The position numbers and the translations under genes are program-made. This document shows positions 42,334-49,288 of a DNA stretch of 64,000 nt, piece after piece. Under the pieces are notes generated by a model. The model did not search any database, was not told where the DNA came from, and saw only the letters and a program-made list of their open reading frames with translations. The DNA is from Acetobacterium sp. (GTDB taxonomy: Bacteria > Bacillota > Clostridia > Eubacteriales > Eubacteriaceae). The stretch spans positions 1 to 64,000 of the forward strand of contig NZ_JAUSPS010000074.1 in NCBI RefSeq assembly GCF_030652775.1, given 5' to 3'. Position 1 is the first letter of the stretch; every line of letters starts with the position of its first letter.

Positions 42334-43137
42334 ATGATTATTATCGGAGAAAAAATTAATGGTGCGATTCCTTCCACAGCGAAAGCAATCGCCGCCAAAG
42401 ATGGCGATTTTATCAAAAATCTGGCCAAGATTCAAACCGAAGCCGGCGTTGATTACATTGATGTCTGTGCTTCAGTCGATGACGACATTGAACTGGAAAC
42501 CATGAAATGGTTGATTGATCTGGTTCAGGAAGTCACCGAAACCCCCATTGCGGTGGACAGCCCCAATGTTTATACCTGTATCGAATCGATGAAATACTGT
42601 AACAAACCTGGTTTGTTTAACTCCGTGTCGCTAGAAGGCGATAAGATTGACGCCGCCTTTAAAGCCATTGCCGATACCAAATGGGAATGCGTAGCGCTGT
42701 TAAACAGTGATAAAGGAATTCCTAAAACAGCTAAAGACCGTCTGGATGTGTTTGCCGATTTAATGACCAAGGTCAAAGAATATGGCATTGATCCATCAAG
42801 AATGCACATTGATCCATTGGTTGAAATGCTCTGTACTTCCGAAGATGGGATTGCCATGGTCATCGAAGTGATCCGCAGCATTAAAGAACAATATCCGACT
42901 ATCCATGTCACCGGTGCCGTCAGCAATATTTCCTTCAACCTGCCAGCCCGAAAAATGGTCAACATGGGATTTACCGTTCTGGCCATGAATGCCGGTCTGG
43001 ACAGTGCTATCTTAGACCCAACCAACGGCGATTTAATGGGTATCATCTTTGCCACTGAAGCTTTGTTAGGTGAAGACGACTACTGTATGGAATATATTGT
43101 CGCTTATCGTGAAGGAATTTTTGGTCAAATGAAATAA
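42334..43137 (+). CDS. Methyltetrahydrofolate:corrinoid-type methyltransferase
   Basis: A 267-residue pterin-binding TIM-barrel protein (dihydropteroate synthase-like, as in AcsE/MtvA/MtgA). Signatures are IIGEKINGAIPSTAKAI at the start, YIDVCASVDDD, PIAVDSPN, and the GAVSNISFNLPARK loop. It would pass the methyl group between tetrahydrofolate and a corrinoid protein (methyltransferase II of O- or N-demethylase systems). The corrinoid protein is not encoded beside it. I start at the ATG at 42334 (AAGGAG 10 nt upstream); a TTG three codons earlier is too close to that site. Confidence 0.88.
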   Translation: MIIIGEKINGAIPSTAKAIAAKDGDFIKNLAKIQTEAGVDYIDVCASVDDDIELETMKWLIDLVQEVTETPIAVDSPNVYTCIESMKYCNKPGLFNSVSLEGDKIDAAFKAIADTKWECVALLNSDKGIPKTAKDRLDVFADLMTKVKEYGIDPSRMHIDPLVEMLCTSEDGIAMVIEVIRSIKEQYPTIHVTGAVSNISFNLPARKMVNMGFTVLAMNAGLDSAILDPTNGDLMGIIFATEALLGEDDYCMEYIVAYREGIFGQMK

Positions 43138-43181
43138 ACAAAGGTATATGGAAAATAGTAAGATTAGGAGGAGAAATTAAA

Positions 43182-44162
43182 ATGCTGACAAAAAGACAAA
43201 ATCTTGTGGAGGTCATGAAGGGTGGAAACCCAGATCGCTTTGTAAAACAATATGAAGCCTTTGCGATGATGATGAAAACTCCGATCACACGAATCAAGCC
43301 ACCAGTAGGTGGAGAAATTGTAAATGAATGGGGTGTCACCATCCGCTGGCCTGAAGGACAATTAGGTGCTTTCCCCGTACATGACGAAGAACACATTGTG
43401 ATTAAAGATATTACGAAATGGCAGGACTATGTAAAAGCGCCTTCTGTTGAACAACCAGCCGAAAAATGGGCGGTTGCCATCGCTGAAGCTGAGGCAGTTG
43501 ACCGAAAGGATCAATATGTGACCGTTTTTGTGGCACCAGGTATCTTTGAACAGGTTCATTATCTGCTGAGTATGGAAGAAGCACTGATGGCATTCTACGA
43601 AGAGCCAGAAGCGATGCATGAGCTCATTGATTATATTGTCGATTTTGAACTCAAATTGGCAAAAGAGTTTATTGATCATTTACACCCGGATGCACTTTTC
43701 CATCATGATGACTGGGGTAGCCAGATTAATTCATTCATTTCTCCGGCCATGTTTAAAGAATTCTTTGAACCGGCTTACAAGAAAATTTACGGATATTATA
43801 AAGATAACGGCGTAGAACTGGTCATTCATCATAGTGACAGCTATGCAGCTAACCTGGTTCCATCGATGATTGAAATGGGGATTGACATCTGGCAGGGGGT
43901 TATGACCACCAATCATGTACCTGAGCTCATCAAACAATACGGCGGAAAAATTACATTCATGGGTGATATTGACAGCGGCGTTATTGATTTCCCGGGCTGG
44001 ACTCAGGAAAACATTGCTGAAAAAGTAGAAACGGCGTGCCGACGATGCGGAAAACTATATTTCATACCTGGTGCCAGCCAGGGGTTGAATGTCAGTTCAT
44101 TCCCCGGTGTTTATGAAGCAACGGATGAAGAGATTGATAAAATGACAAAAGAAATGTTTTAA
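43182..44162 (+). CDS. UroD-family methyltransferase (probable substrate:corrinoid methyltransferase)
   Basis: A 326-residue uroporphyrinogen-decarboxylase-fold protein. In methanogen MtaA/MtbA a His-x-Cys...Cys set binds Zn for thiol methylation; here the place reads VIHHSDSYAA, with no Cys, so it is unlikely to act on a thiol. As a neighbour of a pterin methyltransferase it is best read as methyltransferase I of a demethylation system, taking the methyl group from an unknown substrate. GGAGGAG lies upstream of the ATG. It forms a two-gene unit with the gene before. Confidence 0.8.
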   Translation: MLTKRQNLVEVMKGGNPDRFVKQYEAFAMMMKTPITRIKPPVGGEIVNEWGVTIRWPEGQLGAFPVHDEEHIVIKDITKWQDYVKAPSVEQPAEKWAVAIAEAEAVDRKDQYVTVFVAPGIFEQVHYLLSMEEALMAFYEEPEAMHELIDYIVDFELKLAKEFIDHLHPDALFHHDDWGSQINSFISPAMFKEFFEPAYKKIYGYYKDNGVELVIHHSDSYAANLVPSMIEMGIDIWQGVMTTNHVPELIKQYGGKITFMGDIDSGVIDFPGWTQENIAEKVETACRRCGKLYFIPGASQGLNVSSFPGVYEATDEEIDKMTKEMF

Positions 44163-44165
44163 TTT

Positions 44166-44215
44166 AAAAAGGAGGTTTCACCCGGTTTTTAATCTGGGTT
44201 GAAACCTCCTTTTTC
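44166..44215. terminator. Terminator between the methyltransferase pair and tetR
   Basis: AAAAAGGAGGTTTCA plus CCC pairs with GGGT plus TGAAACCTCCTTTTT across the loop. It works on both strands for the convergent genes. Confidence 0.88.
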
Positions 44216-44232
44216 GATGGAAACAATAATTC

Positions 44233-44877
44233 CTAAAGAAACTTAATTTGATTGCAGTCAATGGTTTTGGCGATTTGAATACCTTTAAAAAGAAGGGTAG
44301 TGACAGAATGCTGGTCAATGCCAAGTAATCGGGGAAGAATACCGTTGAGCAAAAAGACCAATTCATCAATAGAATCATTAAGGGGCTTTTCAAAATAGTT
44401 TAGAAAATACTCGCGTCGTCCCCCAAAATCGATGAAAAGGAAGTTATCGAATTCTCTTTCGCTAACGACCAGATTGTATTCTTGAATATAACCAAGGTAG
44501 GTGTTGCGGATGAAATCACCGGCAATTCGATAGTTAGATGCTTTTTTGAGAATTTCATAGTAAAAGCGGCGATTACTTTCATTGTTGAGAATCAAATCAA
44601 AGTAAATATAACTCAATGCCGCATGGCGAAGGATGGGATTTTCAAATCCATCGATTGATAGTGCATTCAGACAGTTGCCAATTTGCTGATAATAATCCGA
44701 ATATATTTCGTGGACAATATTATCTTTTGTTTTGAAATAATAGGTAAAAAGACCGATGGGTGTATCTGCTCGCATGACTATATCTTTTATCTTGGTATTT
44801 TCATAACCATGTTCATAAAAGCACTTTTTCGAAATTTCATAAAGATGGTTTCTTGTCTGGATACCTTTTTCGTACAT
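44233..44877 (-). CDS. TetR-family regulator next to the methyltransferase genes
   Basis: A 214-residue TetR protein: the N-terminal DNA-binding domain has NTKIKDIVMRADTPIGLFTYYFKTKDNIV, and the rest is a ligand/dimer domain rich in Phe/Tyr. It is convergent with the methyltransferase pair and divergent from the flavodoxin-fold genes at 45137, either of which it may control. AAGGAG precedes the ATG. Confidence 0.88.
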   Translation of the reverse strand: MYEKGIQTRNHLYEISKKCFYEHGYENTKIKDIVMRADTPIGLFTYYFKTKDNIVHEIYSDYYQQIGNCLNALSIDGFENPILRHAALSYIYFDLILNNESNRRFYYEILKKASNYRIAGDFIRNTYLGYIQEYNLVVSEREFDNFLFIDFGGRREYFLNYFEKPLNDSIDELVFLLNGILPRLLGIDQHSVTTLLFKGIQIAKTIDCNQIKFL

Positions 44878-45043
44878 TATACGCTCCTTGAGTTTTATCG
44901 ATTAGATCTGCTTATATCCTATCACATTTCAGTCAAGATTTAAATCTTAAAAATTATAAAAAAGATTAATTTTATGAATTTAATCTATGTATAAAGATTT
45001 CAAACAAATTCGTTGATTTATTGAAGGATGACATCAATTTCGG

Positions 45044-45074
45044 TTGACAATATGAAAAATATGTAATATATTAC
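45044..45074 (+). promoter_or_regulatory. Promoter of the flavoprotein pair with a palindrome at the -10
   Basis: TTGACA (45044-45049), 17-bp spacer, TATATT (45067-45072). The perfect palindrome GTAATATATTAC (45063-45074) overlaps the -10 and may be the site of the divergent TetR protein. Confidence 0.72.
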
Positions 45075-45136
45075 CTTTTGAAGAAGTGTTCGTTTTTGGC
45101 ACCCTGTGTGCCAAAAATGGAGGAAAGAGGGCGATA

Positions 45137-45670
45137 ATGATTACCATATTATCAGATCACACCAGACAAGAAGTCGGCGAAAGACTTGATGCAAAATTAC
45201 GGGAGCGGAAAATAGATACTGATCTTATTTCCTTGGCAGACTTGAACGTAGATCCTTGTTATAGTTGCGGCGGTTGTACCGATAAAACCTATGGACAGTG
45301 TATCCATCGGGATGATGCTGATATTATTTTGCCAAAACTGATGAGAACCGATGTGCTGGTCATGGTTACCCCGGTTAAATGGGGAAGCTATTCATTTAAA
45401 ACGAAACGTGTTTTTGATAAATGTGCCATTATCGGAGATCGGCATTATTATTGTAAAAAAGGGGAATTGGTCAAAGGGAAAATTGGTCGGGTCCACACCT
45501 TTGTGGCGATCGGGGTGAAGGATCAATGGAAGAATGATGAAAAGGATGCTTTTAAAAATCTGGTTGCGGAAAATATCAAGATTATGAACATCAAGGGCAG
45601 CGTGCATCTGGTTGATGACAGCAACATCAGCGCTTGCCTTGAATCGGTAACGGAGGATTTAAGTCAATGA
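45137..45670 (+). CDS. NADPH-dependent FMN reductase-like iron-sulfur flavoprotein
   Basis: A 177-residue flavodoxin-fold protein. After the first strand it has VDPCYSCGGCTDKTYGQCIHRDD, the compact Cys motif found in iron-sulfur flavoproteins and related reductases, then TPVKWGSYSFKTKRVFDK as the FMN region. It likely reduces a small substrate or carries electrons. I start at the ATG at 45137 with GGAGGAAAGAGGG upstream. It overlaps the next gene by four bases (ATGA). Confidence 0.82.
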   Translation: MITILSDHTRQEVGERLDAKLRERKIDTDLISLADLNVDPCYSCGGCTDKTYGQCIHRDDADIILPKLMRTDVLVMVTPVKWGSYSFKTKRVFDKCAIIGDRHYYCKKGELVKGKIGRVHTFVAIGVKDQWKNDEKDAFKNLVAENIKIMNIKGSVHLVDDSNISACLESVTEDLSQ

Positions 45671-46329
45671 AAAAAGCAGTTATTTTAAATTTAAGCCCCC
45701 GAAAAACTGGGACAAGCATGATGCTGGCCAATCGTTGCAGGGAATTTTTATCCACCCGGGATTATCTGGTGGAAATCCTGCATTTATATCCAAATTTGAA
45801 AGACCTAAGCCCGTTATTGACAGCGATCAATGAAGCTGAATCAATCATTATGGTTGGTCCCAGCTACATTGATACCTATCCGGCAGATACGTTTTATTTA
45901 TTGGAAGAGCTTGAAAAAAACCGGGACATTCTCCATGGACAAGATCTTTATGGCATCATACAGGGCGGTATGCCCTATGTTCATACCCATGAATCAGGTC
46001 TGAAAATGCTGGAATTATTTGCTGGAGAGAATGAGCTCAGCTACAAAGGGGGATTTGTGATCGGCATGGGGGCAATGCTAAATGGCCAACCTTTGGATAA
46101 GCTCTTGAATGGAAAAAAAGCTGCGAGCGGGTTTGAACAATTTTTGAAAAATGTGGCAAAGCAAGAAAGTTCACCTCCTTCCCTATATTATCAGGCCCAG
46201 TTAAAAATTCCTGGACTGGCTTATTGGTTTATGGCAACACTCATGAACCGCAAAATTGACAAAGACCGAAGGGAAAAGGGGATTGGGGATCAGGCAAAAA
46301 GCCCCTATGATAATTTGGAGATTAATTAA
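45667..46329 (+). CDS. Flavodoxin-fold NAD(P)H oxidoreductase-like protein
   Basis: A 220-residue protein with ILNLSPRKTGTSMML at the N terminus (FMN phosphate loop) and IIMVGPSYIDTYPADTFYLLEEL as the second loop. The C-terminal 60 residues are basic and amphipathic. It probably works with the product of the overlapping upstream gene. Substrate unknown. Confidence 0.78.
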   Translation: MKKAVILNLSPRKTGTSMMLANRCREFLSTRDYLVEILHLYPNLKDLSPLLTAINEAESIIMVGPSYIDTYPADTFYLLEELEKNRDILHGQDLYGIIQGGMPYVHTHESGLKMLELFAGENELSYKGGFVIGMGAMLNGQPLDKLLNGKKAASGFEQFLKNVAKQESSPPSLYYQAQLKIPGLAYWFMATLMNRKIDKDRREKGIGDQAKSPYDNLEIN

Positions 46330-46464
46330 CAAATTAAAAAGCAGGTGGATTGGCTGGAAATGATAAAAAAATAGTATTGTGCATTTTTATCAGAAATAAG
46401 GGTAAAAAGTTAAAAGACAAAGTAAAAGTCATCAGCTTGAGGAATTTATTTAGGAGGTGGATTC

Positions 46465-47508
46465 ATGGATCAGGAAAAACCGAATCAAAACCCAGGATTT
46501 GCAAAAGATGCATCAGCGGATTTGAGGCGAGAAAAGCCCGTGCTTTTCAAACACAAAAAAGGTTGGCTTTACGGTATGGCTGTTATTTTATGCTGTCTGG
46601 TTATGATTGTGGCAGGGGGCTGTTTTAGCAGAGCGACTCAGGAAAGCAGTAAAACGGCTGCTGATGAATCCATGGTTACTGATCAGGCAACTGGTGAGAC
46701 AGCAAATGCTGTGCCGTTACCCGAGGCTACGGCAAATGCAGGTGTTCCCTTTGATGCATCCAAAATTATTTATTCAGGAAATATTAGCCTGAATACCGAA
46801 GATTATCAGAATACCTTTGAAAAAATCAGCAGTTATGCTGTGGAACTAGGTGGATTTGTTCAGGATTCGGGATCAAATTATGCATCGGAACAGGCGGGTG
46901 TTCAGGCCAATTCCGGTTATCTTACCATTCGGGTGCCATCAGCGAAATTTTCAGAAGCAATGACGCAGATCCAGACATGGGGCAGTCCTATCAGTGCCAA
47001 TGTCAGCAGTACCAATATTTCGCAACAGTATGAGGATGTTCAGGCGCAGCTTAACAATCTGAAAATTGAAGAGGGACGGTTGTTGGAATACTTAAAACAG
47101 GCGACCAATATTACCGACATGCTGGCCATCGAAAGTGAGTTGAACCGGGTTCGAACAGAAATTGACAGCCTGACGACCACCACTAAAAACTGGGATACTG
47201 AAATGGCCTACTCAACGATTTACGTGTCCGTGTATGAAAAGAGATTATCATCAACTGCGGTCGATTCACCATTTTCAGAAATATTTGCGAAAATTGGCGA
47301 AGGTTTTGTAACCTCAATAAATCTTTTACTCTATATCATTGCATTTCTGGTTGTTTTGGTTTTCAGGCTGATACCATTTGCCGCGATAGCTGGCTTGGGG
47401 TTCTTTATATTTATAAAGATCAGAAAGAAAAATAAAGATAGAAAGATCAAAAGCAGGAAAACAGAAACTGATCAAATGAAAGACGAAAATACAGAAAATA
47501 AAATCTAA
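46465..47508 (+). CDS. DUF4349 membrane protein
   Basis: A 347-residue protein. A hydrophobic segment at about residues 36-52 ends in VAGGCF and could be a lipobox-like anchor or a TM helix. The DUF4349 domain is at about 105-265 (IIYSGNISLNTEDYQNTF...GYLTIRVPSAKF, then a coiled coil LNNLKIEEGRLLEYL). A C-terminal TM segment (about 285-320) and a Lys-rich tail follow. The family has no firm function; extracytoplasmic location is likely. AGGAGG precedes the ATG. It is followed after 12 nt by a zinc-ribbon membrane protein gene. Confidence 0.82.
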   Translation: MDQEKPNQNPGFAKDASADLRREKPVLFKHKKGWLYGMAVILCCLVMIVAGGCFSRATQESSKTAADESMVTDQATGETANAVPLPEATANAGVPFDASKIIYSGNISLNTEDYQNTFEKISSYAVELGGFVQDSGSNYASEQAGVQANSGYLTIRVPSAKFSEAMTQIQTWGSPISANVSSTNISQQYEDVQAQLNNLKIEEGRLLEYLKQATNITDMLAIESELNRVRTEIDSLTTTTKNWDTEMAYSTIYVSVYEKRLSSTAVDSPFSEIFAKIGEGFVTSINLLLYIIAFLVVLVFRLIPFAAIAGLGFFIFIKIRKKNKDRKIKSRKTETDQMKDENTENKI

Positions 47509-47520
47509 GGAGGAAAGACA

Positions 47521-47928
47521 ATGTTTTGTGAAAACTGTGGCAAACAAATTCCCGATGATTCAGTATTTTGTACACATTGCGGGGCTAAACAGTTGAAAAC
47601 AGTGGCACCGCCGCAAACCGTGAACCGTGTTCAACAGCCCCAACCAGTTAGGCCGAGTTCGCCTCAACCACCAGCTCAAGTAACTGGGGGAGTAGATCTG
47701 ATTACGATGGGTCAGTATCTGATTATGTTTTTAATCATGTGTATCCCTATTGCCGGTATTGTAATGCTCTTTATCTGGGGTTTCGGTAGCGAAACGGGTC
47801 CCAATAAAAAGAATTTTGCTCGGGCTTACCTGGTGATGATGGCAATTGCCATCGGCGTGGGGATTCTGATCAGCATTGTAATGGGCGCAATTATAGCTTC
47901 CGTTATGAGTTCCATGTATTATTATTAA
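47521..47928 (+). CDS. Zinc-ribbon membrane protein
   Basis: A 135-residue protein: N-terminal zinc ribbon FCENCGKQIPDDSVFCTHCGAK, a Pro/Gln-rich linker (about 30-58), and two membrane helices in the C-terminal half. This architecture is common in Firmicutes; its function is unknown. Co-transcribed with the DUF4349 gene. AAGGAGG lies upstream. Confidence 0.85.
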   Translation: MFCENCGKQIPDDSVFCTHCGAKQLKTVAPPQTVNRVQQPQPVRPSSPQPPAQVTGGVDLITMGQYLIMFLIMCIPIAGIVMLFIWGFGSETGPNKKNFARAYLVMMAIAIGVGILISIVMGAIIASVMSSMYYY

Positions 47929-48012
47929 TCAATAATTAAAAAAAGATGCCCACGGATGCATTTTGTGCGGTGTTGATAACGGTTATCTGATCTGATACAA
48001 CAAAGTAACTGC

Positions 48013-48078
48013 TCAAATAAAAAGCATATGTTCGATATACGAACGGTCAAAAAACAATTAATGTTCAAATAAAAAGCA
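48013..48078 (+). repeat. Direct repeat upstream of the sigma-54 promoter
   Basis: TCAAATAAAAAGCA occurs at 48013-48026 and 48065-48078 (52 bp apart, identical 14-mers). The second copy also pairs with TGCTTTTTAT at 48090-48099. The gap 47929-48212 holds no gene; its contents are this repeat, the dyad, the terminator and the promoter listed next. Confidence 0.7.
48030..48044 (+). promoter_or_regulatory. Candidate upstream activator site for the sigma-54 regulator
   Basis: The perfect dyad GTTCG-ATATA-CGAAC lies about 90 bp before the -24 box, a normal distance for an enhancer-like site of an AcoR-type activator such as the one encoded at 61569. Confidence 0.55.
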
Positions 48079-48101
48079 ATCATTAACAATGCTTTTTATG
48101 G

Positions 48102-48127
48102 AAAGCCCTGAAAATGGGCTTTTTTTT
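48102..48127 (+). terminator. Terminator before the molybdenum hydroxylase locus
   Basis: AAAGCCC (48102-48108) with GGGCTTT (48116-48122), then a T-run. It closes the zinc-ribbon gene transcript and sits a few bases ahead of the sigma-54 promoter. Confidence 0.82.
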
Positions 48128-48130
48128 ATT

Positions 48131-48146
48131 TGGCACGTTTATTGCT
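48131..48146 (+). promoter_or_regulatory. Sigma-54 (-24/-12) promoter of the Mop locus
   Basis: TGGCACGTTTATTGCT matches the RpoN consensus TGGCACG-N4-TTGCT, with GG (48132-48133) and GC (48144-48145) separated by exactly 10 bases. Transcription should start near 48157, giving a leader of about 55 nt to the ATG at 48213. A sigma-54 activator is encoded at the far end of the same locus. Confidence 0.88.
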
Positions 48147-48212
48147 ATATACTACAACCATCATTAGTAACGCAGTGAAAATGATACAGATCAAGCTAAT
48201 GGAGGAAACAAT

Positions 48213-49235
48213 ATGAAGGTAGTACCTGTTCGTGAATCAGTGGGTATGTTCCTGGCACATGATATGACCCAGATCATCCCTGGGGAGTTTAAAGGAGCAG
48301 CATTTAAGAAGGGGCATATTGTGCAGGAAGAAGACATTCCCCGATTATTGAACATGGGAAAAGAACACATCGCCATTATTGAATTTAATGATGGAACAAT
48401 CCATGAAGACGACGCAGCGCTCAGATTGGGACAGGCAGCCTCGGGAACCGGAGTTGAATACGTTGGTACATCCGAAGGAAAAGTGACAATGACTGCGACT
48501 CAATCAGGACTGCTTAAAATAAATGTGCCGGTTCTTCAGGAGATCAACGAATTGGGCGAAATGATGATGGCCACCCTTCATACCGATACCATGGTAACAA
48601 AGGGAACCCTCGTCGGCGCTACCCGGATCATCCCGCTTTCCATTGAAAATGAAAAACTGATTAAGATGGAAGAATTGTGCGCAAGAAGTAAACCAATTGT
48701 CGAAGTACTGCCGTTGAGAAAATTCAAAGTTGGGGTTGTAACGACTGGCAATGAAATTTTTTATGGCCGGATCGAAGACAAGTTTGGAGATGTGATTAGA
48801 GAGAAATTTGCAGAACTTGGTTCTGAAGTATTTAAACAGGTTTTTTCTCGGGATGACTCGGACATGATTGCTAAGTGCATCCTCGGTTTAATAGAAGAAG
48901 GGGCAGACATTGTCACCGTAACCGGCGGAATGTCTGTCGATCCGGATGATGTAACACCGGAAGGGATTGGGAAAACAGGAGCCAAGTTTGTCTCCTATGG
49001 AGCACCCACTTTGCCTGGTGCCATGTTTTTACTTTCATATCGGGATGATATTCCGGTGCTGGGATTACCCGGTTGCATTATGTACAGCCACCGAACCGTA
49101 TTTGATTTAGTGGTACCAAAGTTGATGGTCGGCGAAAGATTAACCCCCAAAGACATATCCAAACTGGGACACGGAGGACTATGCTCCACCTGTCCGGAAT
49201 GTCATTATCCCAATTGCGGATTTGGAAAAGGTTGA
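48213..49235 (+). CDS. Molybdopterin-binding (MoeA/MoCF-type) protein
   Basis: A 340-residue protein. The MoCF-biosynthesis fold has VGVVTTGNEIFYGRIEDKFGDVIREKF and VTVTGGMSVDPDDVTPEGI, the pterin- and molybdate-site loops of the MoeA/MogA fold. The N terminus is a variant of MoeA domain I, and the C terminus adds the Cys motif CSTCPECHYPNC. It probably binds the molybdenum cofactor for delivery to the Mop enzyme encoded next; it is shorter than full MoeA. First gene after the sigma-54 promoter. GGAGG precedes the ATG. Confidence 0.85.
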   Translation: MKVVPVRESVGMFLAHDMTQIIPGEFKGAAFKKGHIVQEEDIPRLLNMGKEHIAIIEFNDGTIHEDDAALRLGQAASGTGVEYVGTSEGKVTMTATQSGLLKINVPVLQEINELGEMMMATLHTDTMVTKGTLVGATRIIPLSIENEKLIKMEELCARSKPIVEVLPLRKFKVGVVTTGNEIFYGRIEDKFGDVIREKFAELGSEVFKQVFSRDDSDMIAKCILGLIEEGADIVTVTGGMSVDPDDVTPEGIGKTGAKFVSYGAPTLPGAMFLLSYRDDIPVLGLPGCIMYSHRTVFDLVVPKLMVGERLTPKDISKLGHGGLCSTCPECHYPNCGFGKG

Positions 49236-49288
49236 TTTTTGCATCCATATAGAGTAATTAGTTTTTAATATTTTAAGGAGGATTTCAC

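Noticed and set aside
44166-44180. AAGGAGG after the UroD gene as a ribosome binding site for a missed gene
   Set aside because: No reading frame follows it; the bases form the left arm of a terminator.
46350-46628. A 92-codon frame overlapping the start of the DUF4349 gene
   Set aside because: The DUF4349 frame has AGGAGG and a recognisable domain; the overlapping frame is low-complexity basic sequence without homology cues.
48013-48078. 14-bp direct repeats as insertion-sequence ends or a small CRISPR
   Set aside because: Only two copies, no inverted termini, no transposase, no regular spacers; they fit a regulatory region better.
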